From Mycocentrospora acerina (taxonomy: Eukaryota > Ascomycota > Dothideomycetes > Pleosporales): a stretch of 64,000 nt of DNA. Under the pieces are notes generated by a model. It made no database searches and was not told the DNA's origin. It was given only the letters and a program-made list of their open reading frames with translations. The DNA is taken from contig JAKUHH010000230.1 of NCBI GenBank assembly GCA_022701365.1, positions 186,001-250,000 on the forward strand, written 5' to 3'. A program made the position numbers and the translations under genes. The first letter of the stretch is position 1; each line of letters starts with the position of its first letter. Positions 23,846 to 33,817 of the stretch are shown here, piece by piece.

Positions 23846-24220
23846 GGTGGGCTGCAACGGGATGGGGGTGGGATGGGGTGCTTGGGCAGACGGCCATGAA
23901 CGTGGAAACGGACGTGGACGTGGACGTGGACGTGGACGTGGACGTGGACACGGATATGGACGTGGACAGGGACAGACGGGAACAGGAACAAGCACAAGCA
24001 GGCAGCATCAACTGCGAATCAACAGGCAGCCAGCATCCACCGCCGTCAACACAGACATGTAGTCAGCGGCCATGTTTGCGTGACAACCCTCGGCCCTGGA
24101 CCGCGAGCGACGCTAGGTCCCGATATCGATAAGAGCTTCCGCGTGGTCATGCCGCCCCTCTGCCGCCAGGGTGCAGCTCTGATAGCGCCCAAAGCCACAT
24201 CCCGACCTGCCTCCTCCACC
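23846..24220. promoter_or_regulatory. divergent ATG9/COG6 promoter
   Basis: 375 bp separate the start codons of ATG9 (minus) and COG6 (plus), so both promoters and 5' leaders must lie here. Part of it is a GACGTG hexamer repeat. The ATG9 frame stays open for 50 codons upstream of its start, but that extension is Pro-Arg repeat and not conserved-looking sequence. Confidence 0.55.
23901..23969. repeat. (GACGTG)n hexanucleotide repeat
   Basis: Six perfect GACGTG copies and a half copy occupy 23911-23949, with degenerate copies on both sides. It lies 66 bp upstream of the ATG9 start, probably in its 5' leader or core promoter. Each unit contains an ACGT core. Confidence 0.9.
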
Positions 24221-26313
24221 ATGTCCACGACTCCCTCCGCAGCGTCACGTGGTGCCACTGCCCTGTCCACCCGCATCACCAGCGTCCTCTCCGCGTCGTA
24301 TGCCGACCTCGACATTCGCGATGCTCTCGAGACGCTCGATGCACGTGGGATAGAGAACTCGCCAGAGACCAGACGCCAGATCCGCCTGCATGTTCAGAAA
24401 GAAGTGATTCAGTGCAATGGCGAGATTGTCAGCGACTTTGGCGAGGTGGCCCAAGTGAGTCCCTTGACAATCCCATGGTAATCCCGTGCACTAATGTGCC
24501 GCAGCAACTCAAGCGCATTGGCATGGCCATCAGTAGTCTGAACAGCTACTGTGCTGACATGCGAAGTCACATTGCGGCTGCCAACCGAGAAACTGGTCCC
24601 GTCTTGGAGGAGGCCACGAGTCTCCTGAACCAAAAGAAGCAGGCAGAAACCAAACAACAGATTTTGCATGCCTTCCAGTCTCATTTCCTCATATCTGAAG
24701 AAGAGGCTACAGTACTCTCCTACACTGCCGAACCCGTCAACGAGGAGTTTTTCCAGGTTCTCACCCGAGTCAAGAAGATTCACCACGATTGCCAGGTACT
24801 GCTTGGAACCGAGGACCAGCGACTTGGCTTGGAAGTACTGGAACAGAGCTCAAAGCAACTGAATGCCGCCTTCCAGAAGTTGTACCGCTGGATACAGCGC
24901 GAATTCAAAACCTTGGATCTGGAGAATCCACAAATCAGCGCTTCCGTGCGCCGGTCCTTGCGGGTGCTTGCAGAACGGCCTACCCTATTCCAAAGCTGTC
25001 TGGACTCCTTTGCAGAAGCGCGCGAGTCCATCCTGTCCGACTCGTTTCACGCCGCGCTGACTGGATCGGCATCTGAAGCGGAGCACATTGCCACAAAGCC
25101 AATCGAGTTCCACGCTCACGACCCTCTGCGCTATGTCGGGGACATGCTTGCTTGGGCCCATTCGGCGACGGTGTCAGAAAGAGAAGCATTGGAAAATCTG
25201 TTCATCTCTGACGGCGATGAGATTAAGCGTTCCATACAAGCTGGTCTTGAGAGTGAACCATGGCTGAGAGGCGATGGGGATGAGGAGGTCTTTGACGGGA
25301 AGAAGGCCTTGAATCAACTCGTCAGTAGCGACCTGATGGGCGTAGCACGTCTGTTACGACAACGGACAGAGCAAGTCATTCAGAGCCACGACGACGCCAC
25401 TCTAGCGTACAAGATTGCGAACCTGATTGGTTTCTACAAAAGCACGTTTGTCAAGCTCCTTGGGTCAGACTCGGAAGTCATGGACATGTTCAACACACTC
25501 GAGGGCTCAGCCATGCGACAATTCCGTGCCAACATGAGAGACTATGTTGCGGCCGTGCAGAGCGACGTCGCCGTGGCACCAGCCGACCTCTCGCCTCCCG
25601 AGTTTCTGGAGAACGCCTTGCAAACACTAAAAGCGCTCGCCAAAAGCTATGACACATCCGTCGCGACAATGGACGACGGCGAGAACGACTTTGAATCCGT
25701 CCTCACCGAAGCCCTCGACCCCTTTATACACGGCTGCGAGAACCTAACCAAGAGAATGCAACAACCCGAAAGTGCCATATTCTCCATCAACTGTCTCGTC
25801 GCCGTCAAAATCATCCTCACACAGTACGCCTTTGCCAGCGAGCGCGTCAGCGAAATGGACGACACAATCGACGAACACGTGGCCAAGCTCGTCGAATACC
25901 AACACCAGTTCCTCATCCACGAATCCGGACTCATCATCCTCCTCGACGCCCTCTCCTCCATCACCGACTCGCCAGAGAGCCTCAAGACGATCCCACAACT
26001 CGACGCATTCAAGCCCGACGCCCTCGTCGCCGCTAGCCAGCAACTCGACGACTTCCTCCCCTCGGCGCTCATCGACGCAGCAGAGAACCTGAAGCGGCTG
26101 AGGAACAGGGATATGATACAAGAAATCACCGAAGAAGCAGCAGGCAAGTTCTGCGCCGACTTTGAGGTTGTGGAGAGGAAGATCCTGGCAGCTGATGAGG
26201 TGGTGTTTGGGGAGAGAGATGAAGACGAAGATGAAGACGAAGACGAGATGGAACCCGGATTGAGGGACCTGTTCCCACGGACAAGCGGAGAAATTAGGGT
26301 GTTGTTGAGTTGA
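24221..26313 (+). CDS. COG6, conserved oligomeric Golgi complex subunit 6
   Basis: A subunit of lobe B of the COG tethering complex, which serves retrograde vesicle traffic within the Golgi. Exons are 24221-24454 and 24505-26313, joined in phase 0, giving 680 residues. The start at 24221 has a good ACC-ATG context; in-frame ATG upstream (24150) would add unconserved sequence. Family segments include [22 protein letters not shown] near the N-terminus, [11 protein letters not shown] and [19 protein letters not shown]. The body is largely predicted alpha-helix, as expected for a COG subunit. The C-terminus ends with a run of Glu/Asp before the stop, close to a short-repeat-rich 3' region. Confidence 0.93.
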
Positions 26314-26606
26314 GTTGTGTTGTGTTGTGTTGGTCTGATATGATATGGTATGGTATGGTATGAAGTGATGTGATATCGCCGTCTAAAACGAGTTTTTTTA
26401 AACCTCTCAAATCCCACCACTCCCATGTCGACGAGAGAAACCTCGCAATGCTCAGCTCTCTCTCTCTCTTTCTCTCTCTCCCAAACATGCATACACACGC
26501 ACGCCCACTCTCCATCTTCCACACACCAACTAATTCACACCCCCTCCATCTACTCTTCTCCTTCTCTGCATTTCTCTCTCCCCAACACCATCCATCCATA
26601 CATCCC
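26314..26606. repeat. simple-repeat-rich convergent spacer
   Basis: Contains a TTGTG pentamer run (about 26315-26331), an ATGGT pentamer run (about 26344-26362) and a CT-rich tract (about 26456-26481). It separates the COG6 stop from the BolA stop and presumably forms both 3' UTRs. Confidence 0.7.
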
Positions 26607-27367
26607 TCACTGCGGCTTCTTCTTCTCCCACTCCTCGGGCGTATAGCATTTCGGTGTCCACGCATGAATGGCAGCCACCTCCTCCTTGAGCGCGCCATTC
26701 ACCAGCCTGTGGCGCGCGAGCGTCGTCTTTTTGCTGAAGAGCGGCGAGACAATGGTAGCTTGGAACATTTGGCCGCATCCGCCTGTTGGGGGTGGAAAAG
26801 AGAGAGCGTTAGATTTTAATTTTTTTACTATTACAAAAAAAAAAGTTCGGTGTGGTTGTGAATGGAAGAAAGTGATAACGATGGTGACAAAAAAAATTTA
26901 AAAAAAATAATAATACTCGTGTGTAGGAAGGTTTTTTTGTGACGTTTTATCTTTTTAATTCCCCCCTTCTGGAGGGATGGAAGAAGACGGGGAATGGAGT
27001 GTGGAAATGGTTGCGTTGTATTGTTTGAAATGTAACATGAGGTTTGTGGATGTGGATACGGATGTAGATAGATAGGAACGTGGATGTGGATGTGGATGTG
27101 AGTGCTCACCCACCAACCACCACCACCATGAATTGGGAAAAAAGACAAGAACAAGAACAAAACATGCATGTAGAGAGAAAAAAAAATCAACCATCATCAC
27201 CATTGTTACAAAGTAAACGAAAACAAAAACAAAACAAAAAACGTACCGCTCAAATCCTCAATCTCCACCTCTGTCGTCTCCCCCAGCGCTTCTCGTAGCC
27301 GCTGCTTAATCAGCTCGGGCGTGACGCCCGAACTCTGCGGCGCGGTGCCGTTGATTGCCGCGCTCAT
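26607..27367 (-). CDS. BolA-like protein (BOLA2/Uvi31 type)
   Basis: A small protein of the BolA family; cytosolic members pair with monothiol glutaredoxins and take part in iron-sulfur and iron signalling. Exons are 27247-27367 and 26607-26782, giving 98 residues. Exon 1 encodes GVTPELIKQRLREALGETTEVEIEDLSG and exon 2 the rest of the fold. The invariant Cys lies in GGCGQMF, and the conserved His in TLARHRLVN; the segment AIHAWTPKCYTPEEW closes the domain. An in-frame ATG at 27433 would add 22 Pro-rich residues, so that start is possible; I prefer 27367 because MSAAING-type starts suit a cytosolic protein. The 464 bp intron is about nine times longer than usual in this window. Confidence 0.88.
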
Positions 27368-27896
27368 TGTGAATTCGTTGGCTTTGGGTTTGTGGTTGGG
27401 CGGAGAGGAAGGGGAGGGCGGTGCCGGGTTCATAGTCGCGGGCGGCGCTCGTGATGTCGTGCGTGCGAGGGGGGTGTGGGTTGGATATCAGGACATCTGA
27501 TTAGATGGAGGGGCGCGGAGGGCGGGGGAGGCTCGGAGATGGTGCGGGGGAGATGACGTGTGTTTTGGGGGTGGGGGGCGTGTGTGCGTGTGTGCATGTG
27601 TGCATGTGTGTGTGCTTGTACGTGTGGATGGAGAGACATGGTGAGGTTGATTGGCTATGATTTCGAGGTTTATAGTGGGAGTTTAATTCTTAAGCTAATC
27701 TAGTCAACGGGGATGAGGTGAAGTTTATTGTGCTTTTGTCGGTGAAATAGGACGTCGTGTTGCTTGCCCATGCAATAGCGTGGTGGGGAGCTCTCTTCGC
27801 GACGGGGGTTTGGCAATTCTGCAATTGACGCGTCTGTCGTAATCCTTCACCTGCTGTTGTTGCATGTTCAAGACAACCCTGAGACGCGCATTCATC
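27368..27896. other. divergent BolA/NIF3 promoter
   Basis: Divergent spacer between the BolA-like gene (minus) and the NIF3 gene (plus). Its left end may code for the longer BolA N-terminus. It has a GT-rich stretch at about 27580-27616. No promoter motif is convincing. Confidence 0.45.
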
Positions 27897-29053
27897 ATGA
27901 GTGGAAGTACTGTTGCTTCTGCGCCGTTTTCGAGGGCCGTCGTCAAGGCGATGCGCAAGCTGTGAGTGCATGCAGACAAAAACACGCGCGGGACCGTTTG
28001 GTGTGCTGATGGAGAAACAGCTACCCGCAAGCCCTCGCAGACAATTCCTGGGACAACACCGGCCTGCTGCTCGAAGCGCCGTTTGTCCCCTCGCGTCGCC
28101 AGTCCAACACGGCCCTCCTTACCATTGACCTTACAAAAGCCGTCGCCGACGAAGCCATTGCGCTCAACTCGTCCATCATCGTCGCCTACCACCCCATCAT
28201 ATTCAAGGGCCTGAAGTCGCTCACGCTCGCAAATTCCCAGCAGCAAACACTGCTGCGTCTGGCCAGCCATGGCATCAGCGTCTACAGCCCCCACACAGCC
28301 GTCGACGCCGCTCCAGGAGGACTCGGCGACTGGCTAGCCGACATTGTGACAGGCACACCGACCAACCCCGACGATGCAGAGAGAAAGCTATCAGGTCTGC
28401 AAAAAGAAGGCGACGATGACCCATTTGTCGAAAAACGCCCAACCTACACCCTCAGCCACCACCCCTCCCAGGCCACGCTCCGCACCACCAGCCCCTCCTC
28501 TCCTACGCCCCACACTCGCCGCCCCGTTATTCCACAATCTCCCGCCCTCGAATCCCACCCCGGCGCAGGAATGGGTCGCGTCGTGACATTCTCCACTCCC
28601 CAACCGCTCCCCGCGCTTCTGGACCGCATCGGCAAGGGCCTCAATAACCCCAAAGGCTTCCCCATTGCCATCCCGCAGAACACTACAATTTCCGATATAA
28701 GCATCCGCAGCGTGGGTATCTGTGCAGGGTCAGGGGGCTCGCTGCTTGGTGGGCTAGATGTTGACTTGCTGTTCACCGGGGAGATGAGCCATCACGAAGC
28801 GCTGGCGGCAATTGAAAAGGGGCAGGTCGTTATCAGCTTGTTTCACAGTAACAGTGAGAGAGGATTTTTGGCAGAGGTGTTAAGGGGGCAGTTGGAAGAA
28901 GAGGTGGAGAGAGAGTGGGAGGTTATTAGGAAAGAGGAGCAGGGTGAGGAGGTGTTGAAGGAGGCGTTGGCAGATGAGGATGTGGAAATTGTGGTTAGTG
29001 AGATGGATAGGGATCCGTATGGGATTGTTGTGTTGAAGGGTGGAGATGAGTAG
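27897..29053 (+). CDS. NIF3 family protein (GTP cyclohydrolase I type 2-like)
   Basis: A 365-residue NIF3/YbgI family protein. Exons are 27897-27961 and 28021-29053. The join completes the family start VVKAMRKLYPQALADNSWDNTGLL. Metal-site features of this family are visible: IIVAYHPIIF (a His ligand), the SPHTAVDAAPGG segment, and near the C-terminus GEMSHHEALAA (His pair), in the proper order. The bimetal centre of family members suggests hydrolase activity, but no physiological substrate is established for the eukaryotic proteins. Between the two halves lies a disordered Pro/Ser/Thr insert of about 60 residues. The C-terminal part has a Glu-rich helix, then IVVSEMDRDPYGIV. Confidence 0.93.
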
Positions 29054-29892
29054 GTGAGGTTTGAGGGTGTTGCGCGCATTGTTGGTGTATATGCATTTGG
29101 CGAACTCGCTTTACATGTCGTGTTCTTCAACCGCTGGCGAAAAAAATAGATTCTCACCATATAAAATGATTTTCAAGACTAGTAGACTTGAAGAAAACTA
29201 ACCAATTTCTTAAATGTGCTCTTAAGCCCTCTGCTTCATTCATCTAGGCAACAAAGCCAAGCTTAACAAATACTCAAGCCAATCATTTGTAGAAACTATT
29301 AAACACACACAAAAAAGCACATCTCACCAGCACTACAGACCCATACATAGACCACACATCAACTTACACTTCAAGTGAAAACCTAATTAAAAACATTGAC
29401 TGGTTACTAGTCAAATTCACACTCTACGAGACACATAAACCAGAAAGAGTAGCACAAAACCACAAGCATGGATTCAAGAAGGGAAAAAATCGATTGAACA
29501 ACCCAATACCTCGTTTGCCAAAATACATGATACTTGCATTCCCACGCAATCAAACAAAGACAAGCCTAGTTGCTCCCGCCAGAACTACTGACACACAGTC
29601 GCACCTACTAAGCAGATATCCAGATAAGCAAAGCAGCGGACCAATCCCCACCCTATGAGTAAGCAAAAAAAGCCCAGCAATCAATCATGCCACGTCACAT
29701 CGCCCATTCCTCCGACCCCGCCAATCCTAAACCGCAGTCTATAAATCCTGAAACGACCTTCTACCCCACAAAATCTCAAAATAAAATATGTCTATGTGTA
29801 TATGTATATTACAATTGTGCAAAACTCCACAAAGCAATTCCAAACCCGTGGTGCGACATTCGCACCATCACAACGAACACTGTTGAAAAACG
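29054..29892. other. gene-free region with A/C strand skew
   Basis: From about 29220 to 29700 the plus strand is very rich in A and C and poor in G and T. No coding frame or repeat unit accounts for it. The end of the region is upstream of the tRNA-Asn gene. Confidence 0.5.
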
Positions 29893-29994
29893 TCCCCTGT
29901 GGCGCAATTGGCTAGCGCGTCAGACTGTTAGAAAAGATCTTCGGGTTTTAACAAGCAAATCTGGAGGCTGGAAGTTCGAGCCTTCCCGGGGGAG
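29893..29994 (+). tRNA. tRNA-Asn (GTT) with 28-nt intron
   Basis: All four arms fold: acceptor TCCCCTG with CGGGGGA, D stem GCGC/GCGC around AATTGGCTA, anticodon stem TCAGA with TCTGG, and T arm GGAAG-TTCGAGC-CTTCC. The mature anticodon loop is CTGTTAA, so the anticodon is GTT (Asn). A 28 nt intron (29931-29958) sits directly after position 37, the canonical site for nuclear tRNA introns. The A box (TGGCGCAATTGG) and B box (GTTCGAGCC) promoter elements are intact. A T-rich Pol III terminator follows at about 29996-30004. Confidence 0.93.
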
Positions 29995-30306
29995 TTTATT
30001 TTTTGCTAATTCTAATTTTTGCTTTGATGGAGTATGTGGAGGGGAGGATTTTTTGGGGGGGGGGCATGTGTATGTACTGATTGGTTGGTTTGTAGGATGG
30101 ATGGATAGATAGTAGGGCTGATGGATGTCAAAACTGAAGAGTGTTGATTTGAGGGATGGTGGTGTACTTACAGTACTGAAGACAGGACATCCGATTTCAG
30201 AGTATTTTCACATTGTGTCTGTTATATGAGGTGAAGAAAAGTCAAAATTATCATTAATCATTACTACATTTCCTTCTTCTGTGTCTCCAGACCGAAGTGG
30301 ATACAT
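29995..30306. other. spacer after tRNA-Asn
   Basis: Pol III terminator and then the 3' side of the phosphoketolase gene on the other strand. No other feature. Confidence 0.5.
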
Positions 30307-32875
30307 CTAAAATGGCCACACCCAGTCCTCCGTCTCCTGCGGGTCCATGCCCTCGTGGAAGGCATAGTTCTTCGCCTTGATCTGCTCGTTGAGCAGCGTC
30401 TCGCGCGCCGCCGCTCCCTTGTTGCCCAATGTGCGAATATTGTCAATCGCATCAATGGCCAAACTGTACCTGTCTGTACCATTGCGGATAGCCAGCTCCA
30501 ACGGTGTGTCAATGTTACCCTTCTCTCTGTACCCGCGAACAAGCAGGTTCTGCTGACCCTTGCGTCCATATGTCAGACGGTGGACCAACCAGGGGTATGA
30601 GTGGAAATTGAATACGCAAGGCACGTCGTCGGTGAAGATGGCCTTGTACTCCTGCGCGGTCAGACCGTGCGGGTGCTCCTTCTCGTCAATCAGCTTGAAG
30701 AGATCGACAACATTTACGAAGCGGATCTTCAGCTGTGGGAGGTGAGTGCGCAGGAGAGCGGTTGCGGCGAGGGCCTCGTGGGTGGAGACGTCACCGCAAG
30801 ATGCCATGACGAGGTCGGGCTCCTCGCCCTTGTCATTGCTGGCCCATTCCCAAATGCCGACGCCCTTGGAGCAATGGTCAATGGCCTGCTCCATCGAGAG
30901 GAATTGAAGGTGCTCCTGCTTGTCGGCAACAATGACGTTGACGTAGTTCTCGCTGCGAAGGCAGTGATCCATGGTGGAGAGAAGGCAGTTGGCATCGGGA
31001 GGTAGGTAGATGCGCACAACTTCAGGGCTCTTGTTGGCAACAACGTCGAGGAAGCCCGGATCTTGGTGAGTAAAACCGTTGTGGTCTTGTCTCCAAACCG
31101 TCGATGTGAGGAGAATGTTCAATGATGCTACCTTCTGTCTCCACTCAACCTCAAGCGCCTTCTCAATCCATTTACAATGCTGGTTGACCATGGAGTCGAT
31201 GATATGGATAAATGGTTCGTAGCTGTTGAGCAAGCCATGTCGGCCAGAGAGAACATAGCCCTCGAGCCAGCCCTATTGGGAAGTCAGTAGATGAACAACA
31301 AATATAGAAGAATAGACACTTACCTCGCAAGTATGCTCAGACAGAATTTCCATCACACGTCCATCGAACGCCAGATTACCGCCATCCTCATCCTCGTCAA
31401 AGTACTCGCCCATCCATACCTTCTTTCCTGCCTCGTAGATCTTGGAGAGCTTGTTTGACTCCGTCTCATCGGGACCAAATACGCGGAAGTTGTTCATGTT
31501 GTTCTTGACAACATCTCGCAAGAAGCTAGCAAAGTTTGCCATGCTGCCCTTCTTCTCAACACCTCCATTCCGTACAGCAACAGCGTAGTCACGGAAATCT
31601 GGGAGGTGTAGTTTACGCCTGATCTGGCCACCATTGGCAACTGGGTTGGCACTCATTCGCCTGTTGCCGGTAGGAGCCAACGCCTGTAGTTCTGGGATGA
31701 GCTTGCCAGACTCATCAAAGTGCTTATCAGGTCCGTAGCTGCGCATCCATTCCTCAAGCTGCTTGAGCTTCTTGTTGTCTTTGAGAACCTCCGGGATAGG
31801 CACTTGATGCGCACGCCAGAAACCCTCTTGAAAGTGCTCGTCAATCTTCCGGGGTCCAGTCCAACCCTTGGGCGTACGAAGCACAATCATGGGCCAGCGA
31901 GGCCTGAATGGCTTGCCCGAGTCCCGAGCTGTCTTCTGGTATTCGCGAATCTTTGTCACACAAGTCTCGAGTGTGGCTGCCATAGCTTGCATCATCGTTG
32001 GGAGATCGCTACCTTCAACAAAGTATGGGGTCCATCCGTAACCGAGGAACAGGTTCTCAAGTTCCTTGTGGTCGATACGGGCGAGCACAGTTGGGTTGTT
32101 GATCTAAACGGTATTAGTCAAGTCTACATGAATAGTAATATTCATTCAAACATACCTTGTATCCGTTCAAATGGAGAACTGGCAAAACCGCTCCATCAGT
32201 AATTGGGTTAAGGAACTTGTTGGAGTGCCAGCTGGTGGCCAGGGGACCCGTCTCCGACTCTCCATCACCGACCATGGTGAGTGCGATGAGACTCGGGTGA
32301 TCGAAAACCGCACCGAAAGCGTGAGAGATTGAGTATCCAAGCTCTCCACCCTCGTGCAAGCTACCAGGAGTTTCTGGTGTAGCATGCGATCCGATACCAC
32401 CGGGGAAAGAGAAATACTTGAAGAAGCGCCTCAGACCCTCCTCGTCCTGGCTCTTCTCGGGGTAAACCTCTGAGTAGACACCTTCGAGGTATGAGTTCGA
32501 CAGAACGGCAGGTGCGCCGTGCCCGGGACCAGAGACGAACAAGACGTCCAAGTCATACTTCTTGATCAGGCGGTTCATCTGAATCCACGTGAACGATTGA
32601 CCAGCATCGGAGCCCCAGTGGCCCAAAAGTCGTCGCTTAACATGATCCAGTGTAAGTGGCTCGCGGAGGAGAGAATTTCTTCGCAGGTAGATCATGCCTA
32701 AGCACATGTACATGGAAGCGTGGAAGTAGTCTGTCATGAGGCGGACTTCATCTGAGCTGAGCGGCTGCTCGGTCACAGATGACCTAGCAACCCCAAAAGC
32801 GGAAATGCTCAACTTCTCGAGGTCCTCAGTGGCTTTCTCTGGAGCCGAGTGGGCGACTGGCAACATGGCGTCCAT
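30307..32875 (-). CDS. Xylulose-5-phosphate/fructose-6-phosphate phosphoketolase
   Basis: A thiamine diphosphate enzyme that splits xylulose 5-phosphate (or fructose 6-phosphate) with phosphate into acetyl phosphate and glyceraldehyde 3-phosphate (or erythrose 4-phosphate), in the cytosol. Exons are 32156-32875, 31324-32103 and 30307-31272, joined in phase 0, giving 821 residues, the full family length. Family signatures are EGGELGY near residue 175 and GDGESETGPLATSW near residue 202, both part of the cofactor site. Further conserved blocks are GPGHGAPA, KGWTGPRKIDEHFQEGFWRAHQ, TVWRQDHNGFTHQDPGF and LYLPPDANCLL-like sequence. Fungal phosphoketolases are considered related to bacterial ones, with transfer proposed. 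Genes for acetate kinase, which often acts next, are not in this window. Confidence 0.96.
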
Positions 32876-33817
32876 ATTGGATGTGGATTGTACTGCAATA
32901 GTAGACGAATGCTCTGAAGTCGGTTGGAGCGCGTCCTATGATGTATGCAGAAACGGATGTCTGCGGAAGGGTCCAACTTGTTGAGTACTTAGGGCGTTGT
33001 ATTAAGCCAAACTTTTGGTTGAAAGTCGAATGCAACGTCTTGAGGTAAAGGAAGGGACTGAATGGCTTTATGAGAGCTTACACACTATCTGTCAAGCTTG
33101 ATTTCGGTGGAAGTGACCGAACTGGCTCTCCTGATCTTTTTTCACCCTACGCCATTGGCTGTCAGCCGGTTACGATTGGATTTCATCATGATCATGATCT
33201 TTTCGGCGAATTGGGACCTCGATTGTTTGCATGCGATACTGCGTCATGGCGGGACATCACCCCACCACGCGTCAGGGAAGTGGGTCAACGCGTCTGTCCC
33301 TCGGCCCTTCGATGGATATCGGCCAAAGAAAAGATCAACTTGATGTAAACTTGGCATGTGCATAAAGAACACAGTGACTACACAAAGGCCAGTCGCCAAA
33401 CTTGGGTTCATTGCGTAGCTCCAACGAGACTATTTTCTACTCATAGCGAAGTCATAACCTTCTTCGGATAGGTGCCGGGACGTCGCGAGCGGGCAAATCA
33501 ACCGGATATGCCGACACGCTAGTCCTGTGGATCCAAAGATACTCAACACCACATCACGCCTCGATGGTTGCCACTCTCATTCCTGGTTAGCCGAAAGGCT
33601 TTGACGAGGCTGCTTAACGCATTAGCGCATACAAGTCATCGCAATGACAATGTCCTCAATTCACAAAATTATATTTTCACACTGCAAAATACTTTTGTCT
33701 ATTGGCAGATTAGAGTTCACTTCGTTTTATAGATTCTTTGTAAATGAAGTGAGCTATCTTGATCTATAAGATGTAGGTACAGCCACTGAAAATAACCTGA
33801 CTATCGACACTCGGTTT
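32876..33817. other. phosphoketolase promoter and spacer
   Basis: Lies upstream of the phosphoketolase start and downstream of the desaturase stop, both minus strand. The frames at 33070-33348 have no recognisable domain. No repeat or RNA gene is visible. Confidence 0.5.

Noticed and set aside
22988..24062. Long plus-strand frames (over 240 codons)
   Set aside because: Antisense to ATG9 in a GC-rich segment, where stops are rare in all frames; the minus strand carries conserved ATG9 sequence.
25647..26522. A 291-codon minus-strand frame
   Set aside because: Antisense to the COG6 end, Ser-run composition; no domain.
26955..27203. Minus-strand frame inside the BolA intron
   Set aside because: His/Pro and Trp runs from simple sequence; no domain, and it does not join in frame to the BolA exons.
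27725..28294. A 189-codon minus-strand frame
   Set aside because: Antisense to the NIF3 start; low quality and no motif.
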